A stretch of 64,000 nt of DNA from Dissophora ornata (taxonomy: Eukaryota > Mortierellomycota > Mortierellomycetes > Mortierellales > Mortierellaceae). Shown piece by piece: positions 1 through 10,803 of the stretch (positions are counted from its first letter, which is position 1; each line of letters starts with the position of its first letter). A program made the translations under genes and the position numbers. The notes below the pieces were generated by a model that saw only the letters and a program-made list of their open reading frames with translations, did not search any database and had not been told where the DNA came from. Location of the stretch: the NCBI GenBank assembly GCA_025201705.1, contig MU616590.1:28590-92589 (forward strand), read 5' to 3'.

Positions 1-237
1 CCGGCGACTGTATGGTCGTCATGATAAAAAATGCTCATAGACTGATGTTGCAACTCCATCAGAAAGGCTTGCATTGAGTAGTGAGTAGGTAGCAGAGCAT
101 GGCAGCTTACCTGGCTGAGGTAGCTGTACGATTACATGGATCGTCTCCTCAGGCATTTCGTCGGGAAACACCTTGGAAAAGCGAGTTGCGAGGCCGAGCT
201 TCTTCTTTTGATCCACAGTGTCGAGTACGATGGGTCA
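1..237 (-). pseudogene. Crinkler (CRN)-type effector header exon, 5'-truncated by a retroelement junction
   Basis: Reading leftwards from about 237, the frame gives PIVLDTVDQKKK, then ATRFSKVFPDEMPEE and TIHVIVQ. This matches the end of the CRN N-terminal header, which in fungal and oomycete Crinklers ends in a '..DVF..TIH(V/I)IVQ' block before the variable effector domain. A consensus donor (CAG|GTAAG, exon end 111) and a likely acceptor (ATACAG, exon resuming at 7) suggest a 103-nt intron, with the gene running off the left edge. There is no start: a stop lies just upstream of PIV and the DNA there reads as DIRS-like RNase H in another frame. The header is therefore broken, or this is a recombined copy. 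CRNs are intracellular effectors; the function of this one is unknown. Confidence 0.62.
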
Positions 238-966
238 CCACTAACTTCTCCTCCTGAAGCTTCTGAAGGACGTGCGGCAGCAGGCTCCATGGAGGGCGGA
301 TGTAGAGTCCATCTAGGGGGGTCCACTGCAGTCGGAGGGAATCGCAAGTCGGGGCTGCTGGGTGTGGGCGCCATGTTACAAACCGCGGGAGCTTGGCGTT
401 GAGTGGGCTGGCAAAGAGGTCGGTCTTGTGTGGTCCCCACTGATTGTCGAGGTGGTTGAAGAACTCCTGCTTGATCGACCATTCCAGTTGGGTGGTGGGT
501 CAACGAGATGGTGCGTCTGCTGGGTTCATTGGCGATGGGACGTAAGTCGTCTTCAGCCTGGTGCCAGCTTGAGGCAGTGACCCCAAATCGATGTTGCGAG
601 CTGCGTCAGGGTTGGTGATCGTGCCCCCCCCCCCCCAAATTTGAGGTGATAGTCGTCGGGTGTCGCAGATGACGTTGATCATCTTCCCTCGAGTCTGAGG
701 AAGATTAAGAAGCTTCTCCACAGCTATGAGCTCTTTGACATTGATGTGCGCCTTCATTTCTGTCGGTGTCCAGTCTCCACTGATCGCCGTGTCGCCCAAA
801 GCGATCTCCCACGACCCGTCCGATGCATCCGTGTATGCGTCCAGATTCGTCGTTTGAGGTAGAAAAGACTGTCCGTTCCAGGTTGAGAGGTGGCCCTTCC
901 ACCACTCCAAGTCCACCTTCGCCTCTGGCGACGTTGATAGAGTCCTCGTCAGAAAGTCGCAGGGGA
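238..966 (-). mobile_element. DIRS-like (tyrosine-recombinase) retrotransposon fragment, RNase H region
   Basis: The frame below 966 reads DFLTRTLSTSPEAK, LDAYTDASDGSWEIAL, INVKELIAVEKLL and MNPADAPSR. After one in-frame TGA (about 503) the same frame continues WGPHKTDLFASPLN and YIRPPWSLL. The TDAS, INVKEL, NPADAPSR, DLFAS and RPPW blocks in this order are typical of the RNase H end of DIRS/Ngaro-type elements. A run of 13 C lies at 624-636. The reverse transcriptase upstream and the recombinase are absent. The right end enters a fold-back repeat and the left end joins the CRN exon, so this is a dead fragment. Ty3-type RNase H is the alternative, but the DLFAS..RPPW extension favours DIRS. 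Confidence 0.75.
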
Positions 967-1159
967 ATATATTTTTTGAATGAATTCAATTGTTTGAACA
1001 TTTTACTCCGGCGGAGGACGAAGGAACGAGCCTTGAAGCTCAATTCATATTTTTTGAGGGTTTAAATTGTTTCATTTTACTCCGGCGGAGGACGGAGGAA
1101 CGAGCCTTGAAGCTCAATTCAAATCTTAATCCCCTGCGACTTTCTGACGAGGACTCTAT
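937..1159. repeat. Fold-back repeat: 30-bp inverted arms around an imperfect direct duplication
   Basis: The arms at 937-966 and 1130-1159 are perfect reverse complements (30 nt). Between them lie two copies of a 48-nt block (1000-1047 and 1074-1121) that differ at one base, preceded by more diverged copies of the same flank. The left arm is also the coding sequence DFLTRTL of the DIRS fragment, so the right arm is an inverted copy of retroelement sequence. Confidence 0.85.
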
Positions 1160-2211
1160 TCAGAGTAGAATTCAGTTATGCTGGTCAGCCAGTAATAAAC
1201 CTACATGGACGCGAAGTAAGGATATTTCGAAAATCACACCAATCACAGCGCGACGTTGGCGGCGTTTGACCATCCAAGCAACCGGAGAGCAGGATGGTAT
1301 CGTTGTGTGAAGGGCGCAGAAAAAAATCAGCTGCACTGGAACCTCTTGGCTGACTCTGGCTCACGCCCGTCGATAGTACCCATTTACCACATACCCGTGT
1401 CCGCGTAAGTTAATTTTCTGGCTGAAATAGACAAGTCTGCACCATCCCACGCGTTCTCATTATTGCTGTGGGAGTGACAACCCCAAACAAACAATCGAAC
1501 AATCAAGCAAAACAATAAACAAACAAGGCTTGCCTGATTTCATTTTGTTGTCTGTAGTCAACCGCACATGTACATGTACTCAGTACCCTACTCTTCTTCT
1601 TGCACTCCAACGCGAAAGACAAATACGGGACAAAAAAAAAGAGCAGTGCTCAGACACGGCTCTGGTGTCGTACAGACATGCAACTTCCGAGACCGAAGCC
1701 GCATAGGCTGAATGAAGTACTGTACATGTACGGTGAGTTGTTTTTCACGTCTGATAATCCAATTCTGTGCAAAGGATTCATGTTCATGTGCGCGGCTTGC
1801 CTCACGAAAAGTAGACTAGCATGCAATGCAAACCTTGAACGGACTGATGGAAACTCTGAATCAACTCGATTGGCGTCTGGAGGAACTGCTTCATTGCTTT
1901 GTGTAGCATCGACGCTTTTCATGCCAACTCTAAATGCGATGCAATACTTCTCAAGGACGAATTGTTTATCCTGTCTTTGTTCCGCAGCGGGTAGCCCTGT
2001 CCAAACTACAGTACCCAGACGGGAACCCAATCATGCATGCAAGCGTACTCCTCTTTTGGATATGTACATTCTTTCGTTTTGTCCTTCTGTTAATTCACAC
2101 GAGTCCTTTAAACATATGGTTCAGTCTACAGCGCCTCAAGGGTTTCTACATATATAGTCTAATTACATTCATTCCCACGGAGAGACGGAAAAGAACGGAA
2201 AGGAAGTAGGC
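1160..2211. other. Gene-free stretch, 3' side of glutathione synthetase
   Basis: Nothing with recognisable coding character. A 185-codon open frame (1600-2157, +) is present, but it has no family features and an overlapping antisense frame is also open. Confidence 0.5.
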
Positions 2212-4600
2212 CTAAACAAGGTGGACGGAGTCGATGACTGCAAATCCTGCAGCGACGCCACCTTCGTTACTCTCAACACCTTTCGTACGGAGCAAATGTC
2301 CACCATTGTCGTTCCGGACAACTTTCTTGCCATCATGCAAATAGATGCCATACACTCCTAGCTCTGACACGACATTTGCACGTCGAAGTTCTCCCTTTCG
2401 CAAGAGAACGTTCTTCGTGACGGGTGGGCGGATAATATCCATCAGGATATACGCGTTCCTCTGCTCCGCGGTAAGCTGCTTCAAGGCTATCTGGATATCC
2501 TTCCCATAAATGTTGTTTCCTAATGGAACGATGTTTCAAAGCCAGAAGGTATGATTAAACATTAGAATGGACATTGGTGGCGTTCTTGGTTTATCTTACA
2601 GGCTATAAGAAGCTTGCTTCGTTACCTCCTCCTTCACGCTGAGGTTTCATGACCAACTCATCGCTGTTGACCAATGCCGCCTCATAAGCTGCCAAGCCCT
2701 CCGTGGAGCTGTCTAGGGGATACAGCCCCGTAAACGATGCACGCAGCTGAGCAGCAGTCTTAGGATCTTTCACGAAGCGCTCCAACTGACCGGGTGCAGC
2801 CAGAACCTGCTGCACCTTCTTGGCTCCGACTAACTGGTATTCAATCGTAGGGCATTTGATCGCCAACGACCTCTCTGCGAGCAATCGACCGTCCCATTCC
2901 TATAGAAATACCAGTATTTGGTGATCGAAAACGGGTCAGTTTATGTTGCTATTGAGGGTCCTGCGCGATTATTCGATAGCTTCGTCATGTAGCAAAAGTT
3001 TACCTTTTCAGTTGGGTAGTCGGTTGTGGCATATGCAGATCGATAGTAAGCAACTGAGATCTCTTGATCGCCACTGGGTTGCGAGTCAAAGATGCCATGG
3101 GTAATTCCGATTAGTCCAGCCCCTACGAAATTTCCCAAGTCGGATGCTGCCCACACAACGGTCTTGCTGTTTTTGCTTACATATAGAGCGCCTTTGTTTG
3201 GGGGTCTAGTCGTCCTTGCTCTGCTACTTCAGCAAGAGTCTTGCGAATCAACACGACTCCATGACTATCCAAGGTCATCGGTAGCACGCCGTCAGTTAGT
3301 TTCATTTGTATATTGTACGCCCTCATCCGAAACCCATCTCCATGGCTCGAGATAATATCTTACTTCTTCAGAAGATTATATTCGATATATCTCTGGTCAA
3401 ACGCATTTCGCTCTCCCGGTTGGACGACCATCATGACTTTTGCACTATCAAGATGAGCGAGTCGAATATAACACGAGTTAGAGCTGCCAATGATAAATCA
3501 GAATGTGAATTCTAGAATTGCGGGCCATGGGGCACATACGTCTTTGATCCATAGAGTTGGTGTGCGGAAGCCAGTCCTGAAGCAATTGACGAGATCGATT
3601 CGCTGTTAGGAAGTGCCGAGATAGCCAGGTTGTCCGTAAAGTATCCTGTAGTAGCCAGAAGGTATCTAATCCGAATACAAGTTCCACAATCACTTCAGTA
3701 ACCGGATTTAACGAGTATCTATCTGCCTTCTTGTCTTTTCTGCTGTACCTGTGAAGATCTCCAGTTAAAGAGGAAAGGCTTCCAAAAGAGACCGAGATCG
3801 TGTTAAGTTCCACTTGCTTGATCTTTGCATCAGAAAAGTCCTGTCCTGGGTTCAAGTGAATAATGTAATCGGATCGGTGCACTCCCAGTGACGCAGGCTA
3901 GTCGTAAGCCGAACACAGGAATTTGTCAGCAGGCCGAAAACTTTCACCAATGCGTTTAAAAAAGCAGTCCATGTTACTGAGAAACTTCATTATTCAGCGC
4001 GTTCTCTGATCTGCGCATCTGTTCTGGGCACGTCAGCGAGGAAACGAGGGAGGGCATGGTATCGATGGCGCCATCGTAGCCTCCCATTGTTGATTCGCGG
4101 GCGCGAGATCTTTTTTTAGTATTTACCTGCGCAATGCCTTCCTTCTTGACAGCCAGGTACAGATCGTAGAGGCGCTTCACGAAATCGTCCACTGTCGAAA
4201 GACTACATCAAAAGAGCAGCAATTGCAGTTGAGCCAGCTGAAGCTTTCTTTTTTGGCCTGCCGTTTCTGTACATGCAGTAACAGCAGTTAGATGTGAAGG
4301 GAGAGCATACCTCTCCATAATCTCCTTCAGGAACGCGTCATCCTGCGAGATATCGTGCACAAGCTGGTTGAACAAGGGCTGGATCTTGACGGCGTCGTTG
4401 AAGGCATTAACGGGGAAAGCTGTGGGGAAGAGTGAAACGGGGGCGTTGATTACGCCTCCTGCAAGGGCCGCTGTGTCGTGTGAATCCTTCGAAGGCAGGG
4501 GAGGGCGGACGACGAGACCATGGGACAGTGCAAAGTCGAGGGCGGCGTCCTTGAGAATAAGGAGTTGCTCCTCGGTCAGGTTTGATGCCAGGTCAGCCAT
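2212..4600 (-). CDS. GSH2: Glutathione synthetase
   Basis: Joins gamma-glutamylcysteine to glycine with ATP, the second step of glutathione synthesis in the cytosol. Nine exons (complement): 4600-4311, 4202-4127, 3897-3749, 3665-3540, 3444-3364, 3264-3181, 3073-3004, 2899-2626, 2519-2212. They give 485 residues, the usual length for eukaryotic GSS. Recognisable blocks in order are FPVNAFNDAVKIQPLFN, KQVELNTISVSFG, ERNAFDQRYIEY, the ATP-grasp lysine and glycine-rich loop MKPQREGGGN (about residues 376-385), and the C-terminal NEGGVAAGF. The start is the first ATG of the open frame (MADLASNL). It is divergent from the next gene, with 375 bp between the ATGs. The 5' flank carries a GTT-rich tract. 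No lesion seen. Confidence 0.95.
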
Positions 4601-4975
4601 TTGCAGTTGCGATGTTGTTACTGTTGTTGTTCTTGTTGTTGTTGTTACGGCTGTTGTTGCTGTTGTTGATTTTGGTGGCGGCGATGAGGGGTGAATGAGG
4701 GGAAGATGAGTTCATGTAATGTGTGCGAGAGAGAGGAAAAGGGCAACTTCTTTGCGCTGTACGTACTGCGTTGCCTGTTTCAACTGAAATTGGTTTCAAT
4801 GCGTTTTCGCGGGAGTTGTGCGGTACCCATCGTTGACCTTTTCAGGGATCGCCCTGGTTGATAATTATAGACCCTGCAGGCTGCAGCCCACAACCTAATA
4901 ACAAGAGGACCAGAGCAGCGCCCCTCCAGCCCTCCACATCTCTCTTCCTCATCTCATCCCTGTCCTCGGCTCGCA
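4601..4975. promoter_or_regulatory. Shared divergent promoter with GTT trinucleotide tract
   Basis: This interval lies between the ATGs of glutathione synthetase (-) and the PC-esterase-like gene (+). An imperfect GTT/GCT repeat at about 4616-4670 would lie in the synthetase 5' leader as AAC-rich RNA. A CT-rich stretch at about 4920-4965 precedes the plus-strand ATG, as is common in fungal promoters. Confidence 0.55.
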
Positions 4976-6748
4976 ATGACAAAACTATACATGGCAAATA
5001 GCCTACGACAGCCTCTCAAATACGGCATCCTTGCTGCAGTTGGTCTCCTCGGCTCTGCACAACTACTCTACTACTTTGGCTGGGCAGGAAGACTAAGCGC
5101 CTTGGCCAACCAGACGCCGCTCGAAGCTATCTTGGAGAGCCAGCCCCTAGACACGATCGAGACTGACCGCGCCTGCGTCCTGCTCGACCGATCCTTCACC
5201 TCGGCTACACAACCCGATTTTACGAGGTCTGGAATCAGACAATGGACCGAGTGCCGGACACTCAACAACACTGCTTCTGGCTGGACAGTCCAACACTGTA
5301 CCACCCCAGGAAGTAATCCTACCCAAAAGGAAGCCGAGTCCACAATCGAGCCACCATCATGCTACCCTGGAGGTTACTTTCGCATCCAGCGGTTACAACC
5401 TCCTGCTGGTGAAGGTACCCTACAGTCCGGGACCTGCTATCTGAAGAAAGGATCCGCGCTTGCGGAGGACCCCGCCGCCAACCAATATGCCGCCTCGTTC
5501 CTGGGCCCTGACGCCTTCCGTATCGTTCTTGTTGGTCCTGAACGACTCTCACTGATGCAACAACAGTCGCTGGGCAACTGCACCTATGCGATACCATACT
5601 TGATTAGTCGACCTGGCCGATTTTGGGTCCAGAAGCTTATTCACACCTACCAAGGTTACGATGCATTGAACGAGAATACAGACGAACAATGGCTACCCGA
5701 ATATCTCGGCCGTGATCTGCTACTTCAAGATAAAGGGCATCAGAAAGAGCACTATCACTTTGATGTTTGTCCACACTGTGTGTCCTGGGTAGCAATTGAT
5801 GAAGCCACAGGCCTTGGAGGCACTCAAGACATTTGCTCTCGATCTCCCAATCTTCAATCACGACAATACGGGATCTACACCGCCAGACTACCAGTCGAAT
5901 CTGTACGACAAGCAGTAAGCCACCCATACCAATGGATCCCTGCACGACCCCGTTGCAGGTTCTACCCTGCGTTGAACGCTTTTGAGTCCATCACCGAGTC
6001 CGACAGCGACGAGGTCAAAACCGATAAAGCAGAGGCAACCAAATGTTTACAGAACTCACGATCGATATATTTCGTAGGCGATACACATGTCAGGAATCTC
6101 TTCAGTGGCGTTATGCAAAGGCTACAGGGCAGATCTGGTGGGATTGATATGCCAATTCAAGACAGACGGAGTCATACATTGAAGGCGGGTAATGTGGAGG
6201 CTAGGTGGGACTATGACGCTACACTGAACGATACCTTGGCGCGCATCTACTACACGCTTTATGGCGAGGAAGAAAATCCAGTCCCTGATTTGGGTGTGCT
6301 AGATGGCATGGACACAATCGTACTTGGCTTCGGATCCTTCTCTGAGCACCTGCCCACAACAGAGTACATGGAGCGAGTCTGGGAAGTACTGGATGGTCTT
6401 TCTGAGATCTGGAAGCTGAGGAGAACAGCGGAAGAGGATGACTACGACACCTTGGACAGTCTCAAGGTCATCTGGATGGGCGCACCAGCTTGGACTGAAA
6501 ACATCCAGGGCATCGCCGATAAATGGAAGACCAATCATCGAATCTTGTACTGGAATAAGTTGGCGGACGGCATGGTTGACAGGGTTAACGCGCAAGTAGG
6601 AGAACAGGGCATTGTCGACCGGCTTTCAGGGTTCGAGATCACAGTGCCTTTCAAGAACGCCACCCTGGACAACCTACATTACACAAGTGAGACTCCTATC
6701 GACAGTTTCTCTGCAGAACTTATCCACAAACTCGATCTTTGTTCGTAG
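4976..6748 (+). CDS. Type II membrane protein with PC-esterase (GDSL/NXPE/TBL-like) domain
   Basis: Intronless, 590 residues. A short basic N-terminus is followed by one hydrophobic segment (about residues 16-38) and a lumenal domain with many cysteines and several N-glycosylation sequons, which is the layout of a Golgi signal-anchor enzyme. At 363-371 it reads SIYFVGDTH, the position of the GDS motif in PC-esterases (here G368-D369-T370, with Thr in place of the usual Ser). At 565-568 it reads DNLH, the D-x-x-H motif that completes the catalytic site. Relatives acylate or deacylate glycans, and a role in cell-wall or glycoprotein polysaccharide O-acetylation is inferred. The Ser-to-Thr change leaves activity open. 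The substrate is unknown. Confidence 0.72.
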   Translation: MTKLYMANSLRQPLKYGILAAVGLLGSAQLLYYFGWAGRLSALANQTPLEAILESQPLDTIETDRACVLLDRSFTSATQPDFTRSGIRQWTECRTLNNTASGWTVQHCTTPGSNPTQKEAESTIEPPSCYPGGYFRIQRLQPPAGEGTLQSGTCYLKKGSALAEDPAANQYAASFLGPDAFRIVLVGPERLSLMQQQSLGNCTYAIPYLISRPGRFWVQKLIHTYQGYDALNENTDEQWLPEYLGRDLLLQDKGHQKEHYHFDVCPHCVSWVAIDEATGLGGTQDICSRSPNLQSRQYGIYTARLPVESVRQAVSHPYQWIPARPRCRFYPALNAFESITESDSDEVKTDKAEATKCLQNSRSIYFVGDTHVRNLFSGVMQRLQGRSGGIDMPIQDRRSHTLKAGNVEARWDYDATLNDTLARIYYTLYGEEENPVPDLGVLDGMDTIVLGFGSFSEHLPTTEYMERVWEVLDGLSEIWKLRRTAEEDDYDTLDSLKVIWMGAPAWTENIQGIADKWKTNHRILYWNKLADGMVDRVNAQVGEQGIVDRLSGFEITVPFKNATLDNLHYTSETPIDSFSAELIHKLDLCS

Positions 6749-6958
6749 AACGTACACAACCATATGCATGGGACTACTACATTTCAATAGACTATACCAT
6801 AGACATCATAGACATTATTATTAAACAGGCTTCTCTGCGGAAAATAGATGGTTATGTTTAGTTTTGTGAGAGCCGAGTTTCATGGTAATAATAATCATCA
6901 GGTTGGTGATGCTCTCAGTCGGAATTGACAATTGGTATATGCCAACTTGACTTCTTTG

Positions 6959-7660
6959 TCATTCTGGCACAATGCCGTTGCCTTGACTGCACTCTTCGTC
7001 TCTTGATGACAATTCTGTCAAGTCGGAATTCCCTTGCTGAGTCTCGCCCTCATAGATCAGCGTGATGTAACTCATAAAGGGCGTCGTCATACCGACAGCA
7101 AATCCATAGACGCCCTTGAAGATCTCTGGCATCGGCCAGACGTTAAAATCACCTCCAAGATCACTGTTGTCCTTGCCAACGCCATGGATTTTGAGCCCGG
7201 ACAGAATACCGATAGTAATGGGCCAGTAAAGGATAAAAGTCGCCAAGACCAGAGCCGCCATGCGCGGGCCATGAAACCGGAGATAGTTGACAACCTTTTC
7301 CTTTCGAGTCTTGTGTACTCCGACGTGTTCTAATCCTACCAACCAGCGGACGATCGCATTCGCATTCTTGGGCATCCTCAGTGGCGCAACAATTCCTTTC
7401 TTGAGATCACCGCCGACAGCAAGCCGGTCTAGAATCCAGGTGAGAACCTGTTGGATAATAATCGTGACACCAGCATCTCCTGCTAGGGTGTTGGGCAAGG
7501 GCCAGAGGTTGACGGGCTTGCTGGTGCCTTTGTACATGGCAGTAGCGATCCCAAAGTTGATGGCTCCGTCGATGATCATGGCGCCAATCATGTGCATTGC
7601 GACCAGATAAACGATATGCCTCGTTGTCAGACCTTCGACTGCAGCCTTACGACCAGCCAT
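6959..7660 (-). CDS. Four-TM membrane protein, DUF2456-like
   Basis: Intronless, 233 residues. Four hydrophobic segments: HIVYLVAMHMIGAMII, the region around TIIIQQVLTWIL, VLATFILYWPITIGIL and YGFAVGMTTPFMSY. The blocks INFGIATAMYKG and LWPLPNTLAGDAGVTI resemble the fungal DUF2456 family (yeast YPR071W/YIL029C type), whose function is not established; this assignment is from memory of the family. The C-terminal 25 residues are polar. It is convergent with the PC-esterase gene (210 bp between stops) and divergent from the CYTH gene. The start is the only ATG that includes the first TM. Confidence 0.7.
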   Translation of the reverse strand: MAGRKAAVEGLTTRHIVYLVAMHMIGAMIIDGAINFGIATAMYKGTSKPVNLWPLPNTLAGDAGVTIIIQQVLTWILDRLAVGGDLKKGIVAPLRMPKNANAIVRWLVGLEHVGVHKTRKEKVVNYLRFHGPRMAALVLATFILYWPITIGILSGLKIHGVGKDNSDLGGDFNVWPMPEIFKGVYGFAVGMTTPFMSYITLIYEGETQQGNSDLTELSSRDEECSQGNGIVPE

Positions 7661-8391
7661 GGCGTTTAGTGGTTGTGTTTAAAATAAAGAAAGGGGGTGA
7701 GCTGAACAGTGGTTTACACTTGGTCTAACAGAACAAGAGGGAGAGAAGGAGGCAGGCAGGCAGGAGGAAAAGAGTGAGCGGAGAGGGGAATGGGAGCTGA
7801 CAAGGGGGTGAAGTTGAAGGAGCAGGAGGAAAAGAGGATCGGAGTGTGGGGATTTAGACTTCTGTCAGCAGGGAGAGAGATGAATGATTCTTGGTGATCG
7901 GATGATGTGCACGAGGACAAAGAGAACCTCGCGTGAGGTGGGGTTAGATTGGTTGATGCTTGAAAGGAAGGATTGATTAGCCGATTGCTTGGGATGAATG
8001 AGGAGAGAGGCAGAGAAGTGAGAGCAGAGTCATATTAAGTCCCATGTGCAACAGCCAGACTCGGCTGTGAGAGGCCCAGTAATGTCTGAGCACAGACTGC
8101 AACTCAATTGGGGCGTATTGCTTGGCCTGCTGTTCCAAAATTCGGGATACGGCAACCGCTCGTGCACAATCAAGGAATGCCAATGTCTGAGAAAAAAGAC
8201 AGAGCAGAAACTGCTGCCCAACCTCATGGGTGCGAAGAAAAAGCTCTCTCATTCTTGTCAAGTGCAAGAACTGCATTATTATAATCACTTTTGTCATTGC
8301 ACCATGGCGGGAGAGTCGCGAGTGACTGTTCTTCACCCAGCTTTAACATCGACTTGCGAATCTCATCGTGGCAAGCGCGCCTCAATCAACC
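7661..8391. promoter_or_regulatory. Divergent intergenic region (DUF2456-like / CYTH)
   Basis: This interval lies between two divergently transcribed ATGs. It contains purine-rich tracts (about 7735-7830), which read as CT-rich leader on the minus strand. I see no clear TATA box and no additional gene. Confidence 0.45.
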
Positions 8392-9425
8392 ATGGAGATC
8401 GAGATCAAGATCAGACTACCCACAGAGGAGGACACCGCAAAGCTGGAGCAGGCACTCGGAGGAAATCCTGCTAGGTCAGAGGACCAGGACAACGTCTTTT
8501 TCGATGGCGTCCACAAGGAGCTGTATGTTATGGATAAAGAGGATGTCAACGAGCAATCAAAAGTCTAAAAACCAGCAGGATTAACCGTGTGTCCGACGGT
8601 GAATGTTGACTATTCGTAGAATAAAAAACAAACTCGTCTTCCGAATCAGGATCATTAACAGGTCTGGCAAGGGGCCCATCGCCGTCGTTGCATTGAAAGG
8701 AAACGCCGTCCTGATTGACGGTATTGCCACTGTTGAGGAGGTACGCGCTCATCCAGTGATGATGGTCTCCAACATCACAAGTCGAACCAACTAAATTTGT
8801 GTCTCCTTGTACCTTGCGAACTGTAGGAAGAGGAAGAAATTGACATTGATGTCGCGAAGCGGATTATTGAAGACCCCAATCTGATCCCGGGTGCTGCAAA
8901 GTCGTAAGTAGATTCGGCGCATGCCTACACAATGAAAACCACAACTCATCCTCAATTCTAAAAAAAAATAGACACCGTCTACTAAAAAAAATTGTCGACC
9001 GAGTGCCATGCAACGACGGATACTCCCATATGGGCCGATTCAGGAACGAGCGCCGCAAGTTCGAATGGCAGGAATACATTGTTGAGGTGGATCGCACGAC
9101 AGTAGGTGAAGCGACTCTCGAAGCGGAAACAACATAATGGCCTTTATTATGATATGAACTTGGGCTAATCTTGCTTCATCGACAAATAGTATCCGCATGG
9201 AACAGCATATGAGGTCGAAATCGAGTCCGCAGACCCAGAAAAGGCGAAAGCGCGATTGTAAGCACGGCGTGTACTAGTTTAAATAGGACACGAATATCGA
9301 CATCGCCTAATCACCCTGAAATGCGATTTCTTTCTAGGACGTCGCTGTTGCAAGAGCACGACGTGGCATATGGAAACAGCCAGAGAAACAAATTTGAGAA
9401 CATGCTTCTCGGAACGCTGATCTAG
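8392..9425 (+). CDS. CYTH-domain triphosphate tunnel metalloenzyme
   Basis: Six exons: 8392-8522, 8620-8740, 8827-8903, 8972-9101, 9190-9257, 9338-9425, giving 204 residues. The protein opens with the CYTH signature E-x-E-x-K (E2, E4, K6). It continues with NVFFDG, LVFRIRI, VALKGNAVLIDG, an acidic EEEEID stretch, FEWQEYIVEVD and TAYEVEIES, the alternating charged strands that line the tunnel of these enzymes. Layout and length fit the plant TTM3 / thiamine-triphosphatase group, which hydrolyses inorganic or organic triphosphates with divalent metal. Substrate specificity cannot be read from sequence. ATG 8392 was chosen because family members start directly with ME(V/I)E; the upstream in-frame codon is only GTG. 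Confidence 0.88.
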
Positions 9426-10803
9426 AGCCTCAATGATGACTCAGAATCGCGTTCACTCATGTCAGAAAATCCATCAACGTTAATGCAAGGCGCCAGAAAC
9501 CGTTAAATTGTTGAATGGTTGAGCTGGCGCGTGATCCATGTGCACTCTGACGACATGCGTACATTTCTGCATGCAGTATGGAACGTGTCTGTCATATCTC
9601 TTGTTTGGTAGACTGCCCATTAGAACATAAAATAAAACAAATTGGGTCCTGTGATGCACCTGTTGCCCTGTGCCTGAATGACCAGCCCCCATCATTTCAC
9701 CCCCTAAACTGTCTACTGAATCCCTCCCTTTTCCCTCGCTTCCCCTTTTTCTGCACTCTTTACTTGGGTCCATAAAGCTAAGCTCCACGTCTGCCTCCGC
9801 CTTGCATACGGGCGGATGACCGATCCTTCACGCCCCTCTCCTCGCCTTTGTTTTCTTCGTGTCACTCCTGAACAGCACGACTTTCTGGACTATGTACGCG
9901 AGTGGCGGATTGATTTTCTTCATTCTCTTTCACTAATGGTATTATGGCCATGTGTTGCTCTCGCTGTTCCATCTTGACCCTATCCTTGCGATTCTTGATC
10001 CCCTTCACCTTTGATACAATACCGAACAAGCAAAACGACGGCCAAAGCGCGGTCAGCTCTCATACTGCGAGTAAGCACTGTAGATGGCATAATGTGACCA
10101 GCTCTGATTGTTCACACCTGCACCCATCCTTGAAAAAAGGGTCAGGAAGCAGCGAAAAGTGTCAGGGAGGGGAACCACGTCATGTCGCCATCCTTTTATA
10201 TCATTTACTCGGCCTATGCTGCGCTGCGGCCTCTGTAAACACGGGTTGTAGTGGAAACAACTTGCTTTGCCAATCTCCAAGAAAGCGTGTTTCCTTTTCG
10301 TATCTGTCATTCGGGCGACTCGATCATGAGCAGAGGTACAAATACACAAACGAATCGGCATCGCCTAACAGCAAGGGTGGATCTAAACAAACAAACAAAA
10401 AAAAAAGCATGGACACAATATTCCCCTTTTTTTTATCTTCGTTCTTACTTTTGTCTATTGTCCCTCCTGATCCTCTTTTCTTCACCTTTCCTTCTCAACC
10501 TACTCAATCGACATCTTCGCTTGACAACCTTGACCATGACTCTCTCTGCTTAACAGTGTCATTATATTTAACCCATCAGAAACAGTTATATCCGGCTTTC
10601 ATACTTGTTTTCCCGCTGAGAGCGCTTGTTCTTGAGGTGTCTCGTTCAACTTTCTCCTATTCTCCTACAAACGCATCTAGTTCTGTCAGATTTCCAGTAG
10701 TGTTACTCACTCCACCAACGTCTGAGTAGAACCACGAGAAGAAGACGACTCCACCTTTTCGTGCAGGAACCAACGAGCATCTTCCTCGGTATTTTTCTCC
10801 ACG
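9426..10803. promoter_or_regulatory. Long 5' flank of the alpha-arrestin gene
   Basis: The second half is pyrimidine-rich (about 10420-10700), typical of a fungal promoter or leader. One frame stays open for 261 codons (9944-10729, +), but the translation is low-complexity Ser/Leu/Phe text that mirrors the CT-rich DNA and shows no domain. I do not call it a gene. Confidence 0.5.

Noticed and set aside
1600..2157. 185-codon open frame on the plus strand
   Set aside because: No domain, signal or composition bias typical of the neighbouring genes. A 126-codon antisense frame is open over the same DNA, and it lies in the 3' flank of GSH2.
9944..10729. 261-codon open frame upstream of the alpha-arrestin
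   Set aside because: The translation mirrors CT-rich promoter DNA (Ser/Leu/Phe runs), shows no domain and sits where the arrestin leader is expected.
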